Positions 1 to 10,640 of a DNA stretch of 64,000 nucleotides are shown piece after piece (position 1 is the stretch's first letter; each line of letters opens with the position of its first letter). Below the pieces are notes generated by a model. The model was not told where the DNA came from and searched no databases. It was given only the letters and a program-made list of their open reading frames with translations. A program made the position numbers and the translations under genes. Source of the DNA: Liquidambar formosana (taxonomy: Eukaryota > Streptophyta > Magnoliopsida > Saxifragales > Altingiaceae); contig CM077829.1 of the NCBI GenBank assembly GCA_039720395.1, forward strand, positions 21,240,685 through 21,304,684. The letters run 5' to 3'.

Positions 1-2137
1 TGATCAAAAGAGTTGAATAAACAAAGTTTGATTTTAGGAAAATTCGACAAAATGGAAAACTTGATAAAAACCAGAATTTTATTTATGAAGGAAATCTTTG
101 ATTAAGACCATAGACTTGTATTAAAAATTAACCCTACAAATGGAGAAGGGAAAGAGTTAGGAAGAGAGGTGAATTGGGGCACCTTTGCACCCACTTACCT
201 GAGCGCAATAACTCCAAGCATTAGCCATTTCAAGCATTGGCAGCCCTATTTGCCATGGGACAATTACCACACTTATTTGCACCCTTACACGTGCTCAAAA
301 CCATGCAAAACACTAACATGCAAATCTGGACAGAATAGTGTTATGGCCTAAAATCATCCACTAGACATGCTAACAGCAAAAACAGCAAACTTTCATAAGC
401 CCTAACACAATCCTAGAACCATATTATGCATAAAAACCCTAGAATGAACTATCATGCATGGAAAAATATCATATTTACTCCATATGCAAAACATATACAG
501 CAACTATGAAGAAAAACCAATAAAAAGACCTACTTTAACATGCTGTATGAAACTAACTTAAAACAAGGACACTAAAACCCTAAACTCACAAATATGCTTA
601 AAAACACGCAAAACCAACTCTAAACATGCTAAAATAAAAATAAACAGAACCTAAATCATGCATACTAACCTACTAGAGCAATAAAACATGATAAAAATCC
701 TAACTCTAACATGCGATAACACTACTCTAAAACAAGGACAACGGGAGCACAAGAATCACAACTATGCTTAAAAACACATAGGACTGCCCTAAAGCATGCT
801 AAACTTATGATAAACAGTAGATATTCCATGTATATTAACTAGCTAGAGTGTTAATACATGATAAAAAAGCTGCCTTTAACATGCAATAAGCCTATCCTAT
901 ATGAAAACCCATATTCAGCATAAAGAAGGAGTGAGGAATACCTTAAGAAGAAGCTTCCTTGCTGCTGTAGAGACTCTCTCTTCCTCTTATGGATGACTTG
1001 AACCAATGTTCTTCAAGGCTACAGCAAGAACTCCAGCTCTTCTTCAAGTCTCTCTCTCTTATTCTCTCTCAAACACTTAGGTTTTTAGGCATAAAGTGGC
1101 TCCCTTTTGTGCTGAAGCATAGGGGGGTATTTATAGAGTTCAGTTAGGATTAACCAATGGCTGGGATTAAAACCCTAAAAATTAATCCAAGGGCTATTAG
1201 AGATCCCCTTGGGGCTTAAGTAACTCATAAGTTACCAAAAATTAGAAGAAAACTCGTCCAAAAGAGCCCAAATACGTCAAAATAGGAAGAAGTCCGCTTC
1301 AGCAAAGAGTTGGAGTGCAATTAGGAAAGTGGCCTCGGGTGACCACCCAAGCCTAGGCGGCTAGCCACCTGGGCCCAGGTGGGCGGCTCCAGGTGGCTAG
1401 CCGCCCAGGCTTGGGTGGTCACCCGAGCCCACATCAGTTTTTTGCTTTTTTTGGACTCTCTTACCTTCTAGGAGTGTTTCAGGGGGCAAATTAACTCCGA
1501 TTTTGATGAAACAAAAGCCAAAACGACCATGTTTCAATGAGGAATACATTTTTGAACATTTTAGGGTGAAAACCACTAACCATGGGGGCATGGTTTGGTT
1601 TGACAAAGGCGGTTAACCACTATGCTCTACCTTCGCTAAGCATAGGTATGCACATAGGATCAAACCAAATGCTTTCCATATCAAAATTAACCTTTCTAAA
1701 ACACTTTTGGGGATAAAATGATGACTAATGAAAGTCAATTTGAAAAGATTTGGTTGATAATTGTGAGTCAATTAGAGCAAACCCAAAGAAGGGTTAATTA
1801 ACCAACTTGAACTCCATTGAGCCATTTTAATCCCGAGCCATTGATTCATCAAATTGAACTTAGAAATACCTCATATGCATTCATATGAACTCCAATTGAC
1901 AATCTGGAGATCATTTCAAGGTCAAATGAAAAGTTTGGGACTTAAAAGACGATTATGCCCCTCAAGTCACAAAAGCTCTTATTATCCCTCAAGATCAACT
2001 CCGAATTGAACCAAAATTCATATCCATTGTCCTTGTGACTCTAGAAACCTAATGCAAGTGACTAGACTAAAAAACAAAACAAAAACATGCATGAAATGAT
2101 GAGCCCTAGTAAGGTGATGCAAAAATGGGGTGTGACA
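1..2137 (-). mobile_element. Tat/Ogre-like Gypsy LTR, partial (cut by window start)
   Basis: This stretch is collinear with the right two thirds of the 3.34 kb LTRs at 6231 and 23491. It shares the 'gaattggggcacc' block, runs of small aaaccctaa/catgc motifs, a TATA-like site on the minus strand (1128-1135, tatttata on plus), a GC-rich palindrome (1334-1427) and the terminal ggggtgtgaca at 2127-2137. It is clearly diverged from those LTRs, so it is an older copy or a sister subfamily. The flank at 2138 is Copia internal sequence, so the LTR or its parent element was inserted into Copia A. Whether it is a solo LTR or the 5' LTR of a full element cannot be told because the left end is outside the window. 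Small ORFs here are not conserved and are not genes. Confidence 0.85.
1334..1427. repeat. GC-rich palindrome in the partial Gypsy LTR
   Basis: The stretch starts ctcgggtgaccaccc and ends with its reverse complement gggtggtcacccgag, with several ggcggctagcc-type blocks between. It is about 14 bp longer than the 80 bp version in the young LTRs because part of one arm is duplicated. It lies roughly 200 bp upstream of the LTR TATA-like site in the minus-strand transcription direction, the same relative place as in the other LTR copies. Confidence 0.85.
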
Positions 2138-3354
2138 CTTGGGTTTTATAAAACTGTTATGAACAGTTTTCATTGTAGCCATGAAACACCGTCATCTTGT
2201 TTTGCATGCCGAAATCAGAGTTCTTCTCCAAAATTTTTGAGCCATATATGGTTATAAAGCTCTTCGAATCAGCTTTCCAACCCAACAAACGGTTCGTCAA
2301 TCCGAGTTTTGTAGTGAAAGTTATGAATTTTTTACTACAGGCTGTCTGGAAAGACAGTTTTGCTCGGGAATGATGCAATAGCCACAACTTTGAGTTTTTG
2401 ATGGAGATCAAAGGCATGGCAATGGTTGCCACCACTTGGGTTATGTTCTAGACATGGTAGGGAAAGGTTCCCAAGCATTTAGATGCATAATAATTGGATT
2501 AAGATGCTAGAACAGAAGGAAGAAGGAGAAGAACACCATGGAGGTTGAATCTGGGTTTTAGAACCCAGAGGTTCTTGCAATTAATTTTAATTAAAGCTTC
2601 TGTATTTATGATGGCAATCCATTGTAGGATTATTATATATCATGTGTATATGATTTTCTTTAACTTTCAAAAAGGTTTTGATGGAAAAAGATTCAAAAAG
2701 TTTGAAAATTGTTCATGAACAGCATAGCAGAATTTTTCTGCAGAAAGTCATCAATGGAGTTTTGATTAGAACTTGAGTTAGGTAACTCCAAATTGCATGA
2801 AACCAATTGCATTAGTTTCCTAAGACATCTTGCTGGGTTTTAAATCAATTTCTGACCATGGACAGTATGCTGTAAAATTCTGGGCAGCCTACTGTTGTTT
2901 TAATTGTTTAGAACAATTGGTGATGATCTGATCATCCAAACCTCTTCTATTAGCTTAGTATTTCATGTAGGGACATGATACAAAAGCTGGTTTCAATGGA
3001 GGAGTCGAATTGATAAGGTTTTAGAAGCAATTGTGACCTTGAAGGTCTGCAACAATGGTGCCAGCAATGGGTTTTGGAAACCCTAATTGATTTTGATGAA
3101 GGCAGCCACTTGGACCACTTCTCACGTGTCCAGAGGCTTGGCACACACCCCTAGGATGTTCTCCCATGGCTGGACATGGCCTCCTACTGTCGTTGGTGGC
3201 CATGGCAGCCTAGCCAAGCTCAAGCAGCCCCTTGGTAGTGGCGGCTGCATAGGGTTAATGATGAAACCCTAATTTTGAGTTAATGATGAAACCCTAATTT
3301 CATTATGGCATTAATTAAAACCCTAATTGAACTATTAATTACCTTCATTAAAGA

Positions 3355-3575
3355 GTTAATGATTGGTCATTAGAAGACCAATCATGGTTATTAATTGTTA
3401 GGGCATAATTAATACCATTAATGATGTCTAGGGTTAGGGTTTTAGAAACCCTAATTAGTGTAATTAATTAAGAGTAATTAATACCCTAATTGGCATTAAT
3501 TAAACCCTAATCCTAATCATTAAAACCTATTAACCTAGGGTTTGAATGATTGGTCATTAAATGACCAATTATCGG
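3355..3575. repeat. Palindromes with inverted CCAAT/ATTGG, Copia A leader
   Basis: Two copies occur of a palindrome of the form gattggtcatt...aatgaccaat, near 3360-3386 (slightly decayed) and 3547-3572. The same palindrome recurs in the equivalent places of Copia B (about 36722-37110, several copies) and Copia C (about 50608-50636 and 50801-50826). Each arm carries a CCAAT-type pentamer. Function is unknown. Confidence 0.6.
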
Positions 3576-4927
3576 GTATTTAATGTTTGGGCTTGCATTT
3601 AGGGTTTAGGGTTATGCATTTAGGGTTTAGGGTTTTAGGAAACCCTAATACACAAATTCATCATTTAATTGATTTTATTTAATTCCTAACTTAATTATTT
3701 ATTTAATATTGATTAATTTTATAATGTTTTAAATGGTTTAAAACACAATTAGGGATTAAATTAAAATCTGGAAATTCTTAATTAAATGAAATTGTTTTGT
3801 TTAATTAAGGAAACCCTAATATTGGATATTAGAGTTACTTTAGGAAACTTTATATGTTTAAATTAATTTGATTAATTGAAACTAAAATGTCTTAAATGTT
3901 AAGACTTTATTTAATTCTAGATATTTTGTTAAAACCTAATAAGATTAGGATGCATTAATGAGATTAATGTAAATCATTCAAGAGAATTACCATAATGCCC
4001 ATATGTTTTAATGCTTACAGTTTTTTATTACTTTATGCAATGAGATTGTATGTATGTGTTTGGATGATGATTATGGACTATACCCTTTAAACCAATTATG
4101 ATTGGCCGTCTTATGAATGGGATGTTATAATATTTTTCAAGAGTTGTAATTTATTTTTGGTGATGTAATTTATTATTTGGGGCTTGCATGCCACCTTTTC
4201 TCTCCTTCTCTCTCTATCATTCTCTTATGTACCCCACATTCCCCTTATGTATCCCTTTCTATATATTATGTAAATGTTATGTAATCGAGAGCGCACTAAG
4301 GAGCATGGTGGACCCAAAGGAGTATGATGGAGCCCAACAAGCCAATGGTGGATACCATCAAGCCAAGGGAGCAGATTGAAGGACTTGAAAGCTTATAGAA
4401 GTGTTTCAAGCCAAGGGAGCATATTGAAGAACTTGAAAGCTTAGAGAAGTGTTTTAAAAAAGCATGCATGTTTCAAATGTATTATTTTACTATCAGCTAC
4501 GCCCACCTTAGACCTTGGATTCAATCTATTGGCTTGGATTGAATCCTCCTAAAGTCCATAATCATCATAGTGGGAGCTTTTAATGAGATTAATAGTGATA
4601 GCTCCAAATCCATAGATCGTTATATGTCTCCTTTTAGGGACTAATATCGATAAGTGGATTATTATTATTATGCTGTTCAGTTTTTTATATTTAGATGCAT
4701 GAGATGTATGTTAATTTGATGAGACCCTTAAAAACCCCTCTTCTTTTAATATTAAGTTGTAAATGGAGAATACATTAGGGAATGGATTCTTCATTGCCTT
4801 CCATCATTATAGGATCATCTAGCGTCCCTTAATGTGGGTACCTGGCTACAGACATGTAGGAGCTACCCATGTTAAAGACATTACTTGAAACTGTCGTATA
4901 TGAGATATCATGGGGTGCCTAAACTAG

Positions 4928-5144
4928 TATATACCAAAAAACTAACATGTGAGGTATATATTTGGCGAAACATACCTGTGTGAATGATGGGCTTAACTTA
5001 ACTAGGGAAGTATTCCAAGAAACTAACATGTGAGGAGTATGTTCCCTAGAGGCAAAACGATTGGAACTTGCTTATGAAGCAATAGACAAAGAGTTGTCTT
5101 CTTATTGTGGGTTAGAAGCCAAGAAACTAACATGTGAGGCTTCT
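4928..5144 (+). repeat. Three hairpins with one shared 17-base loop (Copia A leader)
   Basis: Hairpin 1 (4928-4960) has an 8 bp stem tatatacc/ggtatata. Hairpin 2 (5010-5040) has a stem gtattcc/ggagtat, pairing fully if two G-U pairs are allowed. Hairpin 3 (5114-5144) has a 7 bp stem agaagcc/ggcttct. All three enclose nearly the same 17-base loop aagaaactaacatgtga (hairpin 1 has one change). The stems differ but still pair, apart from the shared cc/gg at the base of the loop. The structure recurs in Copia C near 52216-52431, where hairpin 2 is partly decayed, and reversed in Copia B near 35200-35425. Confidence 0.75.
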
Positions 5145-5299
5145 AGGTCACAGTGGGACCCCAATCCCCATTAAGGAATGAGATTCTCGAATTCCATTAG
5201 AGGGTGTATGGAATTGGATAAAATAGTGGGAGGTACCATATGATTAAAGACCCAATCATTATGGATAAAAATGAAATCTAATTCTCTGTTTAGGTAAAT

Positions 5300-5560
5300 T
5301 ACCTAATTACTCACCTCAAAACCCCTATTTCCTAATATATAGGATATTGATAGTTTGACTAAACCCAATTTCTTTGATTGACTTAGGAAATTGAGAATTG
5401 TTCTCAATTTCAAAAGATTGTTTATATGCTATAAGGCCTTTTCTTAAAGGCCCTCCATAAAACATCCTAAGAAGAAAAAGACATTGTGCACAATTGGCAT
5501 CTTGTTGCCATGCTATATGATAGTATTGATGACTAATGAGCTTCAGAAGCAAAATTAGTC
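5300..5560 (+). pseudogene. Copia A gag remnant
   Basis: Reading the plus strand piecemeal gives fragments that match the intact-looking gag start of Copia B (minus 35028-34843): the ordered pieces for a Leu-Thr-containing start, then Asp-Trp-Leu-Arg-like and Glu-Leu-Gln-Lys-like segments. Frame changes and stops interrupt them. The zinc-knuckle part present in Copia B (near 34560) is absent, because the sequence passes into a different block at the aatgc target site. Confidence 0.5.
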
Positions 5561-5565
5561 AATGC

Positions 5566-6230
5566 TGTTAGGATTATGCCCTAGAGCCAATCATGGAGAT
5601 GACTGTTTAGGGATTAGGAACAATCAATTGATTTCATTTATATATGTCACATTTATTATTGATTTAATAAAAGGGCTTATTCTATTATGTTTATATGCAT
5701 CATTTATATTTACATAATATGTCCATGGAGTTAGAGTTGAGAATATGAAATTACAAAGGGTTGTAATTTTGAGACTCTAAATATATCTCTGTACTAAACT
5801 CCTAAATCATTCCTAGTTGAAGGTTCACTATGATGGACAGTAATGAACCATAGGACTAGCACTTGTTAGGTTGACTCTATAGGAGGATAGCTAGTCTCAA
5901 GCTATTTGTGTGGAGACACTACAACCAACAAGTGGGTGCCTATTATAAGAATAGGTACACTGAATGTGACCAAAGATATGAGATAAACTGAATGGAGTTT
6001 TAACCTGCCTGTCAATCAGTTTCTCATTGTTATAGTGGTACAAGTAATCCTTAGACCTGAGACACCATGGTTGTCTTATACATGTAGCTTTAGAAGTTTG
6101 ATAACACTAAGTGCAGATCCTATTTAGGGGTCTGTAAGGGTGTTCATTGGCCCTACTGCTATGTGTGTGAAGGCATGTGAGTGATCAACAAGGAATCCAT
6201 CACTCTCAGGAAAAAGAGAGTGAATGTCTC
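5566..6230 (+). mobile_element. Solo Copia LTR, left part
   Basis: The LTR starts tgttaggattatgccc at 5566 and resumes after the Gypsy insertion at 26835, ending gattcccaaca at 27828. Together the two parts make 1659 bp, matching the 1658 bp LTRs of Copia C. The five bases aatgc at 5561-5565 and 27829-27833 flank the whole LTR. This is a genuine target duplication around a single LTR, so it is a solo LTR left by LTR-LTR recombination of a Copia element that had inserted into Copia A. The uninterrupted target can be seen in Copia C at about 52845-52860. Confidence 0.93.
6226..6230. repeat. Target site duplication of the 20.6 kb Gypsy element (left)
   Basis: gtctc occurs here and again at 26830-26834, immediately outside the TG...CA ends of the two LTRs. 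The undisturbed target is visible in related Copia LTRs, for example aatgtctcatatagc near 40687. Confidence 0.95.
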
Positions 6231-7699
6231 TGTGAACCCCGAAAAACGTGAGGCCCACAAGGGGTTTAAAAGTCGCCAGTCTGTGGACCCAGGAAAGCGG
6301 GTTAAGGGCCCACGGGGCGGTTTTAGGTTTGAAAAAGGAAAAGGAGTCGCCACCTTATTTTTTAAAGGAAACAAGGAAAACCCTAAAAAACAGTTTTGTT
6401 TTAGGAAAACAAAATAATGACTCCATATTTAAAAATGGAAAGGCAAATGATCTTTTGGAAACCAGAGAATTCGGGGATTCGGAGGCTAAGTTACGATATG
6501 GGAAGGTTCTAGGCAAAGCCTATAGGCACCCATATCGCCCTAAACGGTCTCTGAATTTAATTGGGCTAAATCAAAGTCTTAATCACACACAAATCACAAT
6601 TATCATCACAAGACAGCATGCATATCATTCATTCATTCATCCATATAGTCAAGTAAATCAAAGAAAAACAGAAAAAAAGAAAGGGGGAGAGGAGAAAACC
6701 TAGGATACTTAGTATCCTAGGGCGGACTTGAACATCACGAAGAGCGCCTACGTACCATGTATGGAAATACATGGATCAAAGTCCACGTAGTTCGAAAGGG
6801 AATAGGGTTATAACCTAATCAAGGCCTATGGTAAACCCTAAGTTTCCTTTCAAGTAAAACATGGTAAGCTTCCAAAAATGAACGATTCTCAAAAGGTTTT
6901 TGGTAAGTATGGAATTTGATAAAAGATGGAAACTTTGATTTAAAAGGTATTCTTTATTGAAAGGAAACTATAGAATCTACCATACCCCTCTATTAGGAAA
7001 CAACCCTAGGGGGGGGAGAAAGGGAAAGTTTTAAGGAAAGGAAAGAAGGGTGAATTGGGGCACCCTCACACCCTACTTACCTTAAGCAAAAGCAACCTGT
7101 CAAAGTAACCACCCTATTGCATAGGGTAATTACCTTATTTGTAAGATTTCATCTCACAATAGCCAAAATAACCACCCCACATTGGTGGGGTAGTTGCACC
7201 TGTTGTACCTGTCAAAGCACCTGCAATTTCCATGCAAAACATACCAAAAATGCCAACCAAACAAGCTAGATGCCAAATCAAGCTATTATCATGCCCAAAC
7301 ATAGGCTAACACATGCTCCAAATATCATATCAAGGACAAATAACAGATCTGGACAGAAATGAAATAAGGCTCAAAATCAACCACGAGTCATGCAACAACA
7401 TGAATCATAAGCTAACTAAAACCCTAATTCAACCCTACATGCAATGACATGCGAAAAACTCTAAAATCCACTACTATGAATGCAGAAAAATATCATAGTT
7501 ATCAAATATGCAGCACGTACATATCAACTACGAAGAAAACACAAAGAAAAACCCTAAGCTATCATGCTATATGCTACTTTCCTAATACAAGGATGAATGA
7601 AACCCTAGAATCACAATTGTGCTCAAAATCACATAAAATAACTCTAAATCATGCAAAACTCATTGTGGACATCATTCTAATCATGCATATTAATCAATA

Positions 7700-8290
7700 G
7701 AAGCATCAACACATGATAAAAACACAAGCTTGCACATGAAATATAGCTATTCTAAGTAAAAGCCTAATTTCAGCACAAGAGAAACCCTAGAATTGCAAAC
7801 ATGCATTAAATCACATGGAACAGCATCCTAGCATACTAAACAGCCCATGAATATTATCCTAATCATGCATACTAGCTAATAGAAGTATCAAAACACAATA
7901 AAAACACAAGCTTCAATATGCAAAGGTGGTATTTCATGTAGAAAACCAATTTCAGCACTAAGGAAACCCTAAAGTCCCAAACATGCAATAAATCACATGG
8001 AATAGCATCCTAGCATACTAAACAGCCCACAAATATGATCCTAAACATGCATGGAAGCAACAAGACATGATAAAAACACAAGCTCTAATATACCAAAGAG
8101 TTATTTCATGCAGAAAACCATTTTAAGCACCTAAGAAACCCTAAAGTCCCAAACATGCAGTAAATCACATGGAATAACATCCTAGCATACTAAACAGCCC
8201 ACAAATATGATCCTAAACATGCATGGAAGCAACAAGACGTGATAAAAACACAAGCTTTGATATGCAATCATCCTATTCTATGCAAAAACC
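7700..8290. repeat. Tandem 171-182 bp repeats inside the Gypsy LTR
   Basis: The phrase acacaagct recurs at about 7722, 7903, 8075 and 8248. Each time it is followed by tttcatg(c/t) and gaaaccctaaa/g blocks, then 'aaatcacatgga', 'agcatactaaacagccc' and 'catgcat'. The spacing of about 171-182 bp defines an array of three to four degenerate units. The same array is in the other LTR (about 24960-25551), and related 181 bp units occur in LTR G (59882, 60063, 60245). Confidence 0.8.
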
Positions 8291-8585
8291 CTAACTTTAA
8301 AAGAGAGAAGAGGAGGAAGGGGGGAATACCTATGGTGAAGTATCCTTTTGCTGCTGTAGGGAGTCCTCCTTCTCTTGTGTACTGTTGGGAGTTCCTTCCT
8401 TCAAGCCTTCAAGCAATGCTCCAGCCCTCCTCCAAGCTTACTCTCACACTCTCTCACTCAAAGTATAGGTTAAACTACCCTAAGGATGGCTGCCATAGCC
8501 TCCAAGTCTCACACATGCCTCACACTTCAGAATTTTCTCTCCCAGTGGCCTCCAAAGTCCCCCTATTGCTGAAGTATAAAGGGGG

Positions 8586-8593
8586 TATTTATA
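8586..8593 (-). promoter_or_regulatory. LTR TATA box (3' LTR copy)
   Basis: The plus-strand string tatttata reads tataaata on the minus strand. It sits about 975 bp inside the U3 end, in a conserved ggggtatttatagg context that is repeated in all the Gypsy LTRs of the window. RNA would start about 30 bases to its left. In copy H (plus strand) the site has decayed to a tacaaata-like string. Confidence 0.7.
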
Positions 8594-8780
8594 GGGATTG
8601 AGGGAAAACCCTCAATGGTTGGGATTAAAACCCTAGGGATTGATCCAAGGGCTCTTAGAGGTTCCCTTGGGGCTCAAGTAGGTCAAAAAAGGCTGAAATT
8701 AGGGTTAAATGGCGGCTAAAGGCGAGCAAATCCGAGAAAATAGGATGGGATCCGCGTCAAGGCTCAAAATAGGAAAGTGG

Positions 8781-8860
8781 CTCGGGTGACCACCTGGGGC
8801 TGGGCGGCTAGCAGCCTGGGCCCAGGCGGCTAGCCGCCCAGGCCTGGGTGGTCACCCGAG
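8781..8860. promoter_or_regulatory. 80 bp palindrome upstream of LTR promoter (3' LTR copy)
   Basis: The two arms of 40 bp run from ctcgggtgaccacc to gggtggtcacccgag and meet at tggg/ccca, with about four mismatches. It lies about 190 bp upstream of the LTR TATA box. Near-copies precede the two antisense genes (14332-14411 and, weaker, about 11058-11136). It could be a protein-binding dyad or an RNA/DNA hairpin; the sequence does not decide. Confidence 0.75.
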
Positions 8861-9568
8861 GCCATGTCAGCTTCAGCCCAAATTTGACCCCCTTCGACTT
8901 CCAAATGTGTTTCAGGGCCCAAATCAACTCCGATTTTGACGAAACGAAAGCCAAAACGACCGTGTTTCGAAGAGGAATGTAATTTGAGTCACTTGAGGGA
9001 AAGAAACCCTAGCCATGGCTGCATGGTTGGGTCCTACAAAGGTGGTTAACCGCTATGCCTCACCATCGCTTAGCTTAGGTATGCACATAGGGTTGCACCG
9101 AATGCTTTCCAATTTGAAATTCAACCTCCCTAAACACATTTGGGGATGAAATTAAGACCAATCAAGGTCAAACGAGTAGTCATAGAGTGAAAATCATGAA
9201 CCAATTCGAACTAACCTGAAGTAGGTCTCTTAGCCAACTTGAGCCTTGCTGAGCCATTCTAATCCCGAACCTTCAATTCATCGAATTGATCCCACAAATA
9301 CCTCAAATACAACCATATGAACTCCAATTGGCAACTTGGAGATCATTTCAAGGTCAAATGGAAAGTTTGTGATCAAAAAGACAATTATGCCCCTCAAGTC
9401 ACAAAAGTTCTTATTAACCCTCAAGATCAACTCCAAATCGAACCAAAATTCATACACACCATCCTTAGGACCCTAGAAACTCAATGCAAAAGACTAGACT
9501 CAAAAAGGAAACAAAAAGACACATGCAATGACAAACCCTAGCTAAGGTGACAAAAATGGGGTGTGACA

Positions 9569-9600
9569 GAAGCCCCTCATTGGTGAGCAAGTTTCACTTG
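9569..9600 (-). other. Purine-rich tract next to 3' LTR (plus-strand primer)
   Basis: On the coding strand the bases just before the 3' LTR read aatgaggggcttc, a short and imperfect polypurine tract. The same string stands next to the LTR start in copy H (43520-43532) and, in part, copy G (from 61714). It is the expected place for second-strand priming, but the tract is weak. Confidence 0.5.
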
Positions 9601-9786
9601 CAAGCCAATGACCAAAAGAACAACCCATTTTTGCCCGGGGAATTGATTTCATCAAGACCCACTGGGGAAAAGAGGGTGAACATATCATTGAATTCTTCGA
9701 ATTCATCATACACAAGCACAAAGGTACTCCTCATAAGTTCAACAGAACTCCTCTCATACTGTATACCAGTTTCACTGGGGAACAAG

Positions 9787-10260
9787 ATGAGGTATCCATA
9801 GCTTACATCGAACTTCGTTCGACGAAAGGTCTCCCCATACTACACCAGTGACAACTGGTGAATAATATGAGGTATCCATAGCTTACATCGAACTTCGTTC
9901 GATGAAAGGTCTTCCTATACTACACCAGCGACAACTGGTGAATAATATGAGGTAACACTATGCCGTCAAGGCTATCTCAAAATATGAGAAAGATACATCC
10001 TTCTCATATTCAAACCATCGAGGTTATCATTCAAATATCAAGGTAATCACATCCCATACTGCACCAGTGACAACTGGTGAATAATACGAGGTATCCATAG
10101 CTTACATCGAACTTCGTTCGATGAAAGGTCTTCCCATACTATACCAGTGACAATTGGTGAATAGTATGAGGTATCCATAGCTTACATCGAACTTCGTTCG
10201 ATGAAAGGTCTTCCCATACTACACCAGTGACAACTGGTGAATAATATGAGGTAACACTAT
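9787..10260. repeat. 3' UTR tandem repeats, 80 bp units in a 299 bp higher-order repeat
   Basis: Units beginning ggtatccatagcttac start at 9791, 9871, 10090 and 10170, so pairs of 80 bp units recur every 299 bp. Each unit holds two short palindromes, catcgaac-ttc-gttcgatg and caccagt-gaca-actggtg. Between pairs is a spacer with 'atgagaaagatacatccttctcat'-like dyads. Copies exist beside LTR G (61790-62060) and in H (43070-43330). Hypervariable tandem repeats in the 3' UTR are an established trait of Ogre/Tat elements. Confidence 0.88.
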
Positions 10261-10640
10261 GCCATCAAGGCCATCTCAAAATATGAGAAAGATACATCCT
10301 TCTCATATTCAAACCGTCAAGGTTATTATTTAATTGTTAAGGTAGTCACATAGCACGAGGAAGGTCACAACCTTCAATCAGGGTAAACACATACCATTGG
10401 GAAAGATCGCATCTTTCAAGTCATCAAGGTAAACATGTGACATGAGAAAGATTGCATCCTTCTCATATCAAACTCTCAAGGTGAACACATAGCATGAGAA
10501 AGATCGCGTCCTTCTCATAATCAAACCATCCAGGTCAACATAAATCATGGGAAAGATTGCATCTTTCAAGTCATCAAGGTAGGCATGTAATCATGAGAAA
10601 GATTGCATCTTTCTCTCGCTAAGTCATCAAAACAAAGGTA
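10260..10640. repeat. 3' UTR degenerate palindromic repeats (catgagaaagat...)
   Basis: About 55-65 bp apart occur variants of catgagaaagat-tgc-atctttctcatg, itself a 12 bp inverted repeat around a three-base loop, separated by 'tcaaggta(a/g)acat' phrases. Some units have lost one arm. The region continues the 80 bp array and makes nearly the whole 3' UTR a succession of potential hairpins. No ORF is credible here. Confidence 0.75.

Larger units (their letters stand above)
2138..5565 (+). mobile_element. Copia element A, internal 5' part (degenerate, non-coding)
   Basis: This is collinear with the internal region of Copia C from about 49349 to 52854. The primer site and 5' LTR of A are not seen, because they lie left of the Gypsy LTR that borders position 2138. 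In order it holds an untranslated leader, an AT-rich part (about 3250-3950) full of aaccctaa/ttagggttt motifs and palindromes with inverted ccaat/attgg, a pyrimidine-rich stretch near 4190-4260, three hairpins with a common loop (4928-5144), and a broken gag start (about 5300-5560). No open frame of useful length exists. The gag frame is interrupted and jumps directly to sequence that, in C, precedes pol remnants, so a large internal part was lost before this copy was made. Confidence 0.8.
6231..9568 (-). repeat. 3' LTR of the Gypsy element (3338 bp)
   Basis: On plus it starts tgtgaacccc and ends ggggtgtgaca, so on the coding strand it runs TGTCACACC...GGTTCACA. It contains about four tandem units of 171-182 bp (about 7700-8290), an LTR TATA box (8586-8593) and the 80 bp palindrome (8781-8860). 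Small ORFs in it (around 6181-6703, 7449-7700, 8239-8601 and 9317-9541) recur in the other LTR only because the LTRs are copies. They show no protein-like composition and I do not call them genes. Confidence 0.96.

Noticed and set aside
3590..3645. Interstitial telomere array
   Set aside because: Only two or three interrupted tttaggg units, repeated as part of every Copia leader. Not a true telomeric tract.
6181..6703. Overlapping ORFs at the left LTR start (78 and 151 codons) and their twins at 23492-23909
   Set aside because: They repeat only because the LTRs are copies. Composition is Lys-rich without any domain, and diverged LTRs do not keep the frames.
8239..8601. ORF of 120 codons in both LTRs (also 25500-25862)
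   Set aside because: It runs across the LTR TATA region and the leader, begins without a clear ATG context, and is not open in LTR copies at 1-2137, 43533-46630 or 58471-61713.
9787..10640. Regularly spaced repeats that might suggest a CRISPR array
   Set aside because: The units are 80 bp palindrome-bearing tandem repeats without unique spacers, in a plant retrotransposon 3' UTR.
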